Source of the DNA: Shouchella hunanensis
Lineage (GTDB): Bacteria; Bacillota; Bacilli; Bacillales; Bacillaceae_D
Reading direction: 5' to 3'
Assembly (NCBI RefSeq): GCF_028735875.1
Contig: NZ_CP117834.1
Span: forward strand, 3,336,001-3,400,000
DNA: 64,000 bases
Below the pieces are notes generated by a model that worked only from the letters and a program-made list of their open reading frames with translations, did no database searches and was not told where the DNA came from. Position 1 is the first letter of the stretch. The number at the start of each line of letters is the position of its first letter. This document shows positions 37,136-46,134 of this stretch, piece after piece. Made by a program: the position numbers and the translations under genes.

Positions 37136-38020
37136 ATGCAAACTTGGACGGAAATGAAGCGTAACAAGATGGCATATGTCTTTTTGTTGCCTTGGTTCTT
37201 ATTATTTGCTGTATTTAGTGTATACCCATTAATACAATCCTTTATTTATAGTTTTCATGATGTGAAAATTTTGCGAGGCGAGATGGATTTTGTAGGGTTA
37301 GAAAACTATCGTAATTTACTACAAGACCCGGTTTTTGGCAGAGCGCTGTTAAACACCTTTATTTATGTTGTAGGTACGATTCCTTTTACCGTCTCCATCG
37401 CGCTAATTTTAGCGCTTGCAGTTAATCAACGAATTCCATTTAAAAACTTTTTCCGAGTAGGCTTCTTTTTACCGACGGTTACGTCTATTATTGTTGTCTC
37501 AATGATGTTTAATTTCATGTATTCACCATCGGGTTTTCTAAATATGGTGTTAAATCTCTTTCATTTACCAACGATGAATTGGTTGATGGATACAAGAACC
37601 GCGCTTGCATCGTTAATGGGGTTGTCTGTCTGGATGTCTTGCGGTTTTTACATGTTAATATTCTTAGCGGGGTTACAATCGATACCGAAAGATTTATATG
37701 AAGCAGCAACGGTTGACGGCGCTTCAAGATGGAAGCAATTCTGGCATGTAACACTCCCGCATATTCGTCAAATTGCCATAGTTGTTATTGTTATTAATAC
37801 GATCAACACGTTTCAAGTATTTCCAGAAGTGTACACGTTGACAAGCGGTGGTCCGTTAAATGCGACAACCACTATCGTATTCTATTTGTATGAAGAAGCG
37901 TTTAAGCAGTTCCAGTTTGGCCCAGCGTCAGCCACTGCTTATGTGCTGTTCGTTATTATTATGGGAATTTCACTCTTGATGCTAAAGATAATGGGGATTA
38001 ATAAGGGGGTTGGAGATTAA
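37136..38020 (+). CDS. Sugar ABC transporter permease, MalF/UgpA type
   Basis: A 294-residue inner membrane protein with six spans. The EAA loop reads EAATVDGASRWKQFWHVTLPHI, the contact for a cytoplasmic ATPase. Its start follows TGGAGGTGTAG, and its stop overlaps the start of the second permease (TAATG). No ATPase gene is present in the operon. Confidence 0.92.
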   Translation: MQTWTEMKRNKMAYVFLLPWFLLFAVFSVYPLIQSFIYSFHDVKILRGEMDFVGLENYRNLLQDPVFGRALLNTFIYVVGTIPFTVSIALILALAVNQRIPFKNFFRVGFFLPTVTSIIVVSMMFNFMYSPSGFLNMVLNLFHLPTMNWLMDTRTALASLMGLSVWMSCGFYMLIFLAGLQSIPKDLYEAATVDGASRWKQFWHVTLPHIRQIAIVVIVINTINTFQVFPEVYTLTSGGPLNATTTIVFYLYEEAFKQFQFGPASATAYVLFVIIMGISLLMLKIMGINKGVGD

Positions 38021-38934
38021 TGAATCAGCCATCTCACCAGCCAAAAGCACCGCTTCTAATGCAGGAACAAGTAGCGCCTATTCCTCCAAAAAAGAAGCCT
38101 AAAAGAAAGCTATTTGATTACAAACCGAGGGAAATTTTACTATTCTTCCTTTTGTTTATTCCATTGAGTGTAATGCTAATCCCGTTTTTGTATATGGTCA
38201 GTATTTCAATTAAGACGGATGGGGTTGTTCTAAGAACGCTTGCAGATATTCTTCCAAGAAACCCTTCCTTCGATAATTATGCGACGGTACTTGCAAACGG
38301 AAACTTCGCTCGCTACCTAGGGAATAGTTTATTTGTTTCTTCTTCTATTGTGATCGGAAATGTGTTTTTTTGTACAATGGTAGGCTACACGTTTGCGAAA
38401 ATGACGTTCCCAGGGAAAAATATGATATTCATTTTAGTTCTTACAAGCTTTATGATTCCATTTCAAGTAACCATGATTCCTGTTTTTCAATTAATGCAAA
38501 ACATTGGCTGGATTGATACGTATAAAGCGCTTATTGTGCCAACCCTAGTGACACCTTTTGGGATATTCTTAATGCGCCAATACATTTCGGGATTACCTGA
38601 TGAATTGATCTACGCGGCAAAAGTCGATGGAGCTTCCGAATTTCGGATTGTTTGGCAAATCATTTTTCCACTAGCGAAACCGATTGTTGCTGTACTGGTC
38701 ATTATGACATTTCTGAACTCGTGGAATGACTTCCTTTCACCACTTATTTTAACAACGTCACCAGAGATGAGGACAATTCCCCTTGGTCTAGCAGAATTTA
38801 GTTTCTTAAACAATACGAATTGGGGGCATTTAATGGCGGCCTCGGTCGTATCCTTATTACCAGTGTTTATTATTTTTGTGTTTTTCCAAAAGCAAATTAT
38901 ATCTGGCCTTGTGTCAGGTGCCATTAAAACCTAA
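38020..38934 (+). CDS. Sugar ABC transporter permease, MalG/UgpE type
   Basis: A 304-residue partner permease with six spans preceded by a Pro/Lys-rich cytoplasmic N-terminus of about 40 residues (QEQVAPIPPKKKPKRK). The EAA loop is YAAKVDGASEFRIVWQIIFPLAKP. Overlaps the first permease by one base, so synthesis is coupled. Must rely on a shared MsmK-type ATPase encoded elsewhere. Confidence 0.92.
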   Translation: MNQPSHQPKAPLLMQEQVAPIPPKKKPKRKLFDYKPREILLFFLLFIPLSVMLIPFLYMVSISIKTDGVVLRTLADILPRNPSFDNYATVLANGNFARYLGNSLFVSSSIVIGNVFFCTMVGYTFAKMTFPGKNMIFILVLTSFMIPFQVTMIPVFQLMQNIGWIDTYKALIVPTLVTPFGIFLMRQYISGLPDELIYAAKVDGASEFRIVWQIIFPLAKPIVAVLVIMTFLNSWNDFLSPLILTTSPEMRTIPLGLAEFSFLNNTNWGHLMAASVVSLLPVFIIFVFFQKQIISGLVSGAIKT

Positions 38935-38961
38935 AGCTCCATTTGAAAAGAGGGATGAGAC

Positions 38962-40488
38962 ATGGAGACGAAAGTAGTGAAACGCTTAACGATACGTGAA
39001 AAGGTAGGGATGTTGTTCTCAATGGGTGCTCCAAGTAACAGCATTGATCAAAAATTTCATCAGCGTTTTGATGAGTTGCCTTTTGGAGGCATGAGCATTT
39101 ATCCCTATAACATTGAACATAAAGAGCAATTACTAGCGCTCTTCAATGATGTGCAGCATTTTTACAAGCAGAAGGGCTATGAACATCCATTTCTAATGGC
39201 CCTTGATGAAGAGGGAGGGACTCTGTCTACGCTTGATCGATTCTATCCCTCCGTACCAGGGAATCGTGCGCTAGGGTTAAAAGATAATCCTGAGCTCGCT
39301 TATGAGAATGGGAAATTATTAGGCAGCATGATGAATGCATGTGGTATTGCAATTGATTGGGCGCCTATTTTAGATGTCAATACGAATCGCAAGAATTCCG
39401 TTATTGGTGTTCGAAGCTACGGGGAGGATACGAGACTTGTTAGCGAATATGGCGCAAAATACATACAAGGAATTCATGAAGCTGGCGTAGCGGCAACAGC
39501 TAAGCATTTTCCTGGTCATGGGGAGACAGAAGCCGATTCCCATCTAGGTTCTGTTGTCTGTAGTTTAAAGGAGGAAGATCTATTCAATAAATTAATTCCG
39601 CCATTTGAACGAGCCATTGAAGCAGGTGTTGATGCCATTATGGTTAGCCATGTTATTTATGATCAAGTTTCTCAGTCTAACGGTTTGCCAGCAACCATGT
39701 CGCATTATTGGATGACGAACATTCTTCGCGATAAGCTTGGTTTTAAAGGAGTTATTTGTACGGATGACATGGAAATGAGTGCGATTAAAGATCATTTTCC
39801 TGCAAAAGATATTGGCGCACTTGCTATTGAAGCTGGAGTAGACCAGCTGTTAATTTGTCACTCTCCATCGTTCCAGCAAGAGGTATTTCAAGGCCTAGTG
39901 CAAGCGGTCGAAACAGGTAGAATTAAAGAGGAACGAATTGATGAGTCGCTTGCACGATTATCGACATTGAAGAAGGCTATTCAAACGTATCGCAATAAGG
40001 CGATGCCAATTCCGGAACAAATGTGGAAAGAAAAAGCCCTTGAGCTCTCAAAAAAGAGTCTTCATCTTGAACGAGATCCGAAAAAGTTGCTTCCATTAAA
40101 AAAGGATCTTTCCTATGCCCTGATTTTGCCTAATCTTGAAGCACTAACACCTGCTGATTCAACCGGTGGGAAACGAGTAACACTAGAAAGTAAACTCGTT
40201 GATTTACAAGTAGAAACCTTTTCGCTATCATTAAAACCAACGAATCAAGAGATTGATCAAGTCATAAAGAAAGTCGATGCGAAAGATGTTGTCATAATTG
40301 GCACCGTTAATGCTCATTTATTTCATGAACAGCAAACGCTATTGCATCGGTTACATCATAAAGACTGTATCGCGCTTGTCTTACGTGATCCATATGATCT
40401 AGATGTCATCCCTATTGAACAAACAGTTATGCTCATTTGTTCTACTGGTGAATCTAGTATGGAAGCTTTTGCGCTTAGGTACAGTTAG
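38962..40488 (+). CDS. nagZ: Beta-N-acetylhexosaminidase, glycoside hydrolase family 3 (NagZ-like)
   Basis: Removes non-reducing N-acetylglucosamine from chito-oligosaccharides or wall fragments. The GH3 NagZ signature is clear: FLMALDEEGGTLSTLDRF, the KHFPGHGETEADSHLG loop with the catalytic Asp-His dyad, and the nucleophile Asp in VICTDDMEMSAI. At 508 residues it has the catalytic barrel (about 1-340) plus a C-terminal domain, but no signal peptide. The secreted NagZ of B. subtilis is longer and exported. It therefore acts on imported substrate, in line with the upstream ABC genes. AGAGGGATGAG ribosome binding site. Confidence 0.92.
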   Translation: METKVVKRLTIREKVGMLFSMGAPSNSIDQKFHQRFDELPFGGMSIYPYNIEHKEQLLALFNDVQHFYKQKGYEHPFLMALDEEGGTLSTLDRFYPSVPGNRALGLKDNPELAYENGKLLGSMMNACGIAIDWAPILDVNTNRKNSVIGVRSYGEDTRLVSEYGAKYIQGIHEAGVAATAKHFPGHGETEADSHLGSVVCSLKEEDLFNKLIPPFERAIEAGVDAIMVSHVIYDQVSQSNGLPATMSHYWMTNILRDKLGFKGVICTDDMEMSAIKDHFPAKDIGALAIEAGVDQLLICHSPSFQQEVFQGLVQAVETGRIKEERIDESLARLSTLKKAIQTYRNKAMPIPEQMWKEKALELSKKSLHLERDPKKLLPLKKDLSYALILPNLEALTPADSTGGKRVTLESKLVDLQVETFSLSLKPTNQEIDQVIKKVDAKDVVIIGTVNAHLFHEQQTLLHRLHHKDCIALVLRDPYDLDVIPIEQTVMLICSTGESSMEAFALRYS

Positions 40489-40514
40489 AACGGTAAGGAA
40501 TGGAGTGGAGTTAG

Positions 40515-41672
40515 ATGCAAGCAAGACAAGGAAATCAAAAATTATTAAAACAGTTTAATAAATCAAAACTATTAAACCTGGTTAATCATCTTGCGCCAAT
40601 TTCCAGAACAGACCTTGTTCAAAAAACAGGCTTAAGCCCTACAACGGTTTCCTCGTTAATAGAAGAGAGCTTACTCGACGGCGTCCTAATTGAAACGGGC
40701 TCGGTTGGGGAAGGGGTAGGAAGAAAGGCAACTTTACTGGAAATTAATGCGCACGGAGGCGTCGTAATTGGAGTGGACCTCAGTTTTGCGACAGAATTAA
40801 CACTATTGAACTTGCGAGGTGAATTGTTGACGACGGAGCGGATGGACGAATTGTCAGGTGAGGGACTATCGGACCTGCCTCACTTATTGGACGCGTTTAT
40901 TACGAAGCATCAGATTAAGCGGGATCACATAAAAGGTATAGGGTTATCGCTACCTGGAATTCTCGATGAAGAGCGGAAAAAAATTGTTTTTTCCTATAAT
41001 TTGAATGTGAGAAATTACCCGTTATTTGATCTTGTCACAAATGCATTTCAAGTCCCCGTTCATCTCGTTAATGATGTCAATGCAGCAGCTTTTGCTGAAC
41101 AATATAGTGGGCAAGCAGTTGGGTGTCATAGTTTAGTGTATACGTTACTTAGTCAAGGTGTCGGAACAGGTATTATCTTGAGAAACGAGATCTATAATAC
41201 CGGAGAGACAGGCAACTCTATTTTGGCAAGCGATTGTTCAGGGGACGAATCCATTTTTCATCCTCTCAATATTTATTCCATTCACAATCTATCAAAAGGC
41301 ATCAGAGAGCGCCATCCCGAAGAGTTTGCCCATCTAACAGAGAATGAGGCTGTCATTGATCACTTTTTTAATCGAGCTTTTACCGACATAGAGGAGCCCT
41401 TTTACAGTGAAGCAAAGCGAATGGCTCATGACATTGTGACGTTGCTATGCAATTACGCCTTGCTGCTTCAACCAGAAAAAGTATTGGTTAACGGCTGGGT
41501 TGCGAAACAAGATTTGTTTTTCCAATATATGTTACAAGTTTTAAATGGGCTTGAGAAAACGACCAATGTGCCAATCCAGTTAGAGAAATCTTATTGGAGA
41601 GAGAAAGGCCCCTCCCTTGGGGCTGCAAGACTTGCGTTGCATCATATTTTCAAAGAGATGCAATTTTCTTAG
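40515..41672 (+). CDS. ROK-family transcriptional repressor (NagC/XylR-type) of the operon
   Basis: A 385-residue regulator. N-terminal winged HTH (LAPISRTDLVQKTGLSPTTVSSLIEESLL, about 27-55) precedes an actin-like ROK domain with GVDLSFATELTLLNLRGELL and VHLVNDVNAAAFAEQYSG. Compared with sugar kinases the phosphate-binding DxGxT is altered to DLSFAT. The ExGH...CxCGxxGC zinc region is replaced by ETGNSILASDCSG, so the zinc site and its His are lost. It therefore is likely a pure sensor binding the imported sugar or its product. It is the last gene of the operon and probably self-regulating. Confidence 0.85.
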   Translation: MQARQGNQKLLKQFNKSKLLNLVNHLAPISRTDLVQKTGLSPTTVSSLIEESLLDGVLIETGSVGEGVGRKATLLEINAHGGVVIGVDLSFATELTLLNLRGELLTTERMDELSGEGLSDLPHLLDAFITKHQIKRDHIKGIGLSLPGILDEERKKIVFSYNLNVRNYPLFDLVTNAFQVPVHLVNDVNAAAFAEQYSGQAVGCHSLVYTLLSQGVGTGIILRNEIYNTGETGNSILASDCSGDESIFHPLNIYSIHNLSKGIRERHPEEFAHLTENEAVIDHFFNRAFTDIEEPFYSEAKRMAHDIVTLLCNYALLLQPEKVLVNGWVAKQDLFFQYMLQVLNGLEKTTNVPIQLEKSYWREKGPSLGAARLALHHIFKEMQFS

Positions 41673-41804
41673 GGTGAAAAATGAGGACTAGGTGTTAACG
41701 ACAGATATAAATTGTGTGGTCATACGTATCTCGTTACCTCTATCTACCTGTACTTGTATTTACGAGCTATAGTGTGACTTACTACTAGACAGATCCTTTT
41801 TAAT

Positions 41805-41836
41805 AGACGCTTCTATAAGAGGCGTCTTATTTTGGT
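41805..41836 (+). terminator. Terminator of the amino-sugar operon
   Basis: AGACGCTTCT / AGAGGCGTCT ten-pair stem (one G-U) with tail TATTTTGG. The remaining bases of the 375-base gap before abgT show no gene and no clear promoter. Confidence 0.75.
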
Positions 41837-42047
41837 TTGCTTTTAGTGCCTGACGTTTCGGTTTTAAGAGCTACTTCTAACATCAGCTAAATCGTTTCTC
41901 CATCATTCATCACTTTCTAATAGACTTTTTTATATTCTATGGAAGATTTTCTGATTTTTATAAAGACATATTCGACAAAAAGTGCTATATTCAATTTTAA
42001 GTTTTAAGGAATATAAAAAGACATGTCCGAAAATGGTGGTGTAAAAA

Positions 42048-43586
42048 ATGAATGATTTAAGACAGAACAAGACGATTGGTTCAAGATTGCTAGATACAGT
42101 TGAGCGAGTCGGGAATAAGTTACCGCATCCATTTATGTTATTCTTATACTTAGCGGTAGCAGTAATTCTTTTTTCATGGTTCATTGCAAGTCTTGGGGTT
42201 TCTTTTATTCATCCTGGAACCGGTGAGGAAACGACGGTTAACAGTCTTGTGTCAGCAGAAGGATTTATGTACATACTAGATTCAATGATTTCAAACTTTA
42301 TCGGCTTTACGCCACTAGGGCTCGTGCTAACAATGATGCTTGGGATTGGACTTGCGCAACAAGTCGGACTAGTCGAAACGTTTATTAAAAGTACGATTTT
42401 AAGGGCACCAGCAAAATTAGTAACAGTCGCTGTTGTAACAACCGGTATTATAGGAAACATCGCTTCAGATGCGGCTTACGTACTCGTTCCACCCCTTGGT
42501 GCGATGATCTTTTATGCGATCGGTCGACATCCTTTAGCGGGTATGGCGGCAGGCTTTGCTGGGGTAGGCGCAGGCTTTACAGCCAACTTCCTTCCTGCAG
42601 GTACAGATGTTCTTTTGTCTGGTATTTCGACGGAAGTCGTTCAAACCATGAACCCTGATATGGTCGTTCATATGACCGATAACTACTTTTTTATGTTTAT
42701 TTCATCTATTATGCTTATTATTATTTGTACGGTTATTACAGAAAAAGTAATTGAACCAAGACTTGGAAAATTTAATCCTGCATACGGAGCGAAAGAATAT
42801 GTCGATCAAGAATTAGAGAAAGTGGGACCAAAAGAAACGAAAGCATTGCTTATAGCGGTTTTTACTGGATTTCTTTATTTAGCGATAGTTTCATTCTTTA
42901 TTGTTCCAGAAAGTGGCATTCTCCGAGGTGAAGGTGGAAGCATTGTTCCTTCGCCATTTATTAGCAACATCGTCCCTATTATTTTGTTCTTGTTTTTAAC
43001 CGTATCAATTGCTTATGGCGTTGCAGCTGGTGTTATTAAATCAACTCGTGATGTGCCAGAAATGATGGCAGAAGCGATTAAAAGTATGGCAGGTTACATT
43101 GTATTAATCTTTGCAGCAGCTCAATTTATTGCTTATTTTGATTGGAGTAATATTGGTGTTTGGATTGCTGTAAGTGGTGCGGAATTTTTAGAAAGTGTCA
43201 ATATGACCGGTATAGGTGTGCTCGTTGCTTTTATCTTTTTAACAACATTACTAAATTTGTTTATTTTTAGTGGATCCGCTCAATGGGCGCTCATGGCACC
43301 GGTTTTTATTCCGATGTTTATGCTACTAGACTACCATCCTGCGCTTGTTCAGTTAGCCTATCGAATTGGGGATTCATCAACGAGTGTTATAACGCCAATG
43401 AATCCATATGTGCCAATGGTTCTCGCATTTATGAAAAAATATGATTCTCGTTCGGGCTTTGGGACGTTATTTTCGATAATGCTTCCATATACACTTGTCA
43501 TTTTGGCGCTTTGGATTGTTCTGTTCCTCGTCTGGACATGGTTTGGACTACCAATTGGTCCTGGCGTAACAGATTATAAAGGGTAG
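42048..43586 (+). CDS. abgT: AbgT-family transporter
   Basis: A 512-residue multi-spanning membrane protein. Motifs of the family: GNKLPHPFMLFLYLAVAVILFSW at the N-terminus, GFTPLGLVLTMMLGIGLAQQVGL, GNIASDAAYVLVPPLGAMIF, GAGFTANFLPAGTDVLLSG and SSTSVITPMNPYVPMVLAF. E. coli AbgT imports p-aminobenzoyl-glutamate, and other members export sulfonamides. The two M20 amidohydrolases behind it favour import of an amide substrate. AATGGTGGTG ribosome binding site. Confidence 0.9.
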   Translation: MNDLRQNKTIGSRLLDTVERVGNKLPHPFMLFLYLAVAVILFSWFIASLGVSFIHPGTGEETTVNSLVSAEGFMYILDSMISNFIGFTPLGLVLTMMLGIGLAQQVGLVETFIKSTILRAPAKLVTVAVVTTGIIGNIASDAAYVLVPPLGAMIFYAIGRHPLAGMAAGFAGVGAGFTANFLPAGTDVLLSGISTEVVQTMNPDMVVHMTDNYFFMFISSIMLIIICTVITEKVIEPRLGKFNPAYGAKEYVDQELEKVGPKETKALLIAVFTGFLYLAIVSFFIVPESGILRGEGGSIVPSPFISNIVPIILFLFLTVSIAYGVAAGVIKSTRDVPEMMAEAIKSMAGYIVLIFAAAQFIAYFDWSNIGVWIAVSGAEFLESVNMTGIGVLVAFIFLTTLLNLFIFSGSAQWALMAPVFIPMFMLLDYHPALVQLAYRIGDSSTSVITPMNPYVPMVLAFMKKYDSRSGFGTLFSIMLPYTLVILALWIVLFLVWTWFGLPIGPGVTDYKG

Positions 43587-43609
43587 CGCAAGAAAAGAGG
43601 AGAGATGAG

Positions 43610-44803
43610 ATGTTCTACAAATCAGCAACAGCCATTCACGAGCAAGTGATCGAGTGGCGACGTCACCTTCATCAATATCCTGAGTTAAGTCATGAAGAGA
43701 AAGAGACACGGGAATTTATTTGCCGTGTCTTGGATGATGCAGGAATTGCCTATGAAACAATGAAAGCAAGTTATGGGGTTATTGGTATAATTAAAGGAGA
43801 GAAACCTGGCAAGACGGTTGCTCTTCGCGCAGATATGGATGCCCTGCCAATTCGTGAAACAAATGACGTTCCATATCGATCAAAGAAAGAGCGAGTTATG
43901 CACGCGTGTGGCCATGATGCACACACGGCGATGTTACTTGGAACAGGGGTAACCTTGCAAGAGAATAAAGATGAAATAGCTGGAACCATTTTGCTACTAT
44001 TTCAACCGGCTGAGGAAGATGCACCTATTGGTGGTGCACAAGCAATGATGGAAGATCCGGCGTTCCTTCAGTGGAAACCAGATGCTATCTTTGGCCAGCA
44101 TGTTTGGCCAGATTTACCTGTTGGTCAGATTGGTGTACGAGACGGGGCAATGATGGGTAACTCGGATCGGTTTTCAATTGTTATTAATGGTAGAGCTGGG
44201 CACGCAAGTATGCCACACCAAGGTATTGATGCAATTGTTGTAGCCAATCAAGTGATGTCGAGCTTGCAAACGATTGTAAGTCGGAACGTAGATCCGCTAG
44301 ATGCTGCTGTTATTACAGTTGGCAAAATTACTGGTGGAGATCGGTACAATGTGATTGCGAGCGAGGTTGTGTTAGAAGGAACCGTTCGCACGCTTTCATT
44401 GGCAGTGCGTGAACAGGTTGAAAAGCGATTAGTGAGCCTTGTTGAACAGGTTGCAGCTGGTCTCGGAGCGAAAGCGTCTGTAACGTATCAAAAAGGATAT
44501 GTCTCAACTATTAATACAAGTAAATGGGCAAGTCATATTAAAGAACAAGCGAGACACTTATTCGGCGAGGGAGCAGCACCGGATATAGATCCAAGTCTTG
44601 CAGGAGAGGATTTTGGCCGGTTTTTACAAACGTACCCAGGTGCGTATTTTTGGTTAGGAACGGCGATTAAGGAAAGATCAGTTCAAAGTCCGCTTCATGA
44701 TGCGTCTTTTGATATTGATGAAGAAGCGCTTGTATACGGTGTCAATTTAATGGCTACAACAGCAGTTACGGCTTTAGAGCAACTCAAAAGAGAGGAGAGC
44801 TAG
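43610..44803 (+). CDS. M20D amidohydrolase (N-acyl amino acid / hippurate hydrolase type)
   Basis: A 397-residue zinc or manganese peptidase-like hydrolase. Metal-binding signatures: HQYPELSHEEKETREF, ADMDALPIRETN, MHACGHDAHTAMLLG, the catalytic Glu in FQPAEEDAPIGGA, and AGEDFGRFL near the end. A dimerisation insert covers about 180-290. Relatives such as YxeP and HipO cleave N-acyl or N-aroyl amino acids. It lies three bases before the second M20 gene, indicating coupled expression with abgT. Confidence 0.88.
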   Translation: MFYKSATAIHEQVIEWRRHLHQYPELSHEEKETREFICRVLDDAGIAYETMKASYGVIGIIKGEKPGKTVALRADMDALPIRETNDVPYRSKKERVMHACGHDAHTAMLLGTGVTLQENKDEIAGTILLLFQPAEEDAPIGGAQAMMEDPAFLQWKPDAIFGQHVWPDLPVGQIGVRDGAMMGNSDRFSIVINGRAGHASMPHQGIDAIVVANQVMSSLQTIVSRNVDPLDAAVITVGKITGGDRYNVIASEVVLEGTVRTLSLAVREQVEKRLVSLVEQVAAGLGAKASVTYQKGYVSTINTSKWASHIKEQARHLFGEGAAPDIDPSLAGEDFGRFLQTYPGAYFWLGTAIKERSVQSPLHDASFDIDEEALVYGVNLMATTAVTALEQLKREES

Positions 44804-44806
44804 CCT

Positions 44807-46099
44807 ATGAGAAACGAGATTGATCAATGGGTGAAACAAAAAGAATCAGACATAAAAACATGGCGTCAAGAGATGCATAAAATCGCCGAAGTTGGTTTCT
44901 GTGAGTACGAAACGACTTATTATATTTTTCAACAGCTGGAGGGGCTTGGCTTTACCCTTCATACAGGTCGCGCAGTGATGAACGAAGAAGCACGTTTTGG
45001 TGTTCCGAGTGAAAAAGAATTGGCAAAACATGAAGAACGAGCGTTAGCGAATGGTGTGCCTGCGGCTTTTCTTGAAACGATGAAAAACGGCTTTACAGGT
45101 GTCATTGCTGTTCTCGAAACAGAAAAAGAAGGACCCCACACGGCGATGCGATTTGATATTGATGCGCTTCCTATTGAAGAAGAGATAGCAAATGAACATA
45201 TTCCTGCTAAGAACGGCTTTCGGTCACGTAATGACGGAATGATGCATGCATGTGGACATGACGGACATGCAGCCATTGGGTTGGGAATAGCAACGTTTCT
45301 GTCAACGTGGAGAGGTCACTTATCAGGAACGTATACGCTTATTTTCCAACCGGCTGAAGAAGGAAGCAGAGGTGCTAAAGCCGTTGTTGAAAACGGCTGG
45401 CTTAATGGCGTGAATTCTTTTTTAAGCGGACATCTTGGCATACGTTCTCAACCGGTAGGGACGCTTGTCTCTGGTGCAACCAATATATTAGCGACAACGA
45501 AAATTGACGCTCGTTTTACTGGGAAAACGGCCCATGCTGGAATGGAACCGCATAAAGGAAAAAATGCAATGCTAGCGGCAGCAACAGCTGTTTTAAACTT
45601 GCATGGCATTTCTCCACACGGGGAAGGTGAAACCCGTTTAAATGTTGGTCGCTTTGATGCCGGGAGTGGAAGAAATATCGTTCCTGGCGAAGCGTTCTTA
45701 CAGCTTGAAACGAGAGGGAAGTCTACTACTGAAAATGCGTATATGAAAGAGGAAGCCGTTCGTCGTTTAGAGGGTGCGGCTCATATGTATGATGTAGCTC
45801 TAGAGTATGCCATTGTTGGAGAAGGACTCGCGGCGGAAACAGATCAATATTTTATTGATAAAATTCCTAACGCTACGCAGAAGAGTCAGTTTGTTAACGA
45901 AGTAAAAGACCTCATGCCATTAAATGGTTCGGAGGATGTAACGTATATGATGCGTCATGTTCAAGATCAAGGTGGATCTGCATGCTATATGATTTTTGGA
46001 ACACCACTTGCTGCTGGCCATCACCATAAACAGTTTGACTTTGACGAGGATGCGTTACTCGTTGCTGTTAGTGCGCTTGCTCATCTAATCATTGAATAG
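44807..46099 (+). CDS. M20 amidohydrolase, AbgA-like
   Basis: A 430-residue amidohydrolase closer to AbgA, the E. coli p-aminobenzoyl-glutamate hydrolase subunit. It shares the N-terminal insertion GFTLHTGRAVMNEEARFGVPSE ... ALANGVPAAFLETMKNGFTGVIAVLET that ordinary M20D enzymes lack. Metal motifs MRFDIDALPIEEE, MHACGHDGHAAIG, FQPAEEGSRGAK and SEDVTYMMRH are intact. Its partner in E. coli, AbgB, is absent; the preceding M20D protein may take that role. This supports p-aminobenzoyl-glutamate or a related aroyl-glutamate as substrate, by inference. Confidence 0.85.
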   Translation: MRNEIDQWVKQKESDIKTWRQEMHKIAEVGFCEYETTYYIFQQLEGLGFTLHTGRAVMNEEARFGVPSEKELAKHEERALANGVPAAFLETMKNGFTGVIAVLETEKEGPHTAMRFDIDALPIEEEIANEHIPAKNGFRSRNDGMMHACGHDGHAAIGLGIATFLSTWRGHLSGTYTLIFQPAEEGSRGAKAVVENGWLNGVNSFLSGHLGIRSQPVGTLVSGATNILATTKIDARFTGKTAHAGMEPHKGKNAMLAAATAVLNLHGISPHGEGETRLNVGRFDAGSGRNIVPGEAFLQLETRGKSTTENAYMKEEAVRRLEGAAHMYDVALEYAIVGEGLAAETDQYFIDKIPNATQKSQFVNEVKDLMPLNGSEDVTYMMRHVQDQGGSACYMIFGTPLAAGHHHKQFDFDEDALLVAVSALAHLIIE

Positions 46100-46134
46100 G
46101 TTGTAGATGCCTTTAATTTGAAAGAAGGAATTGT

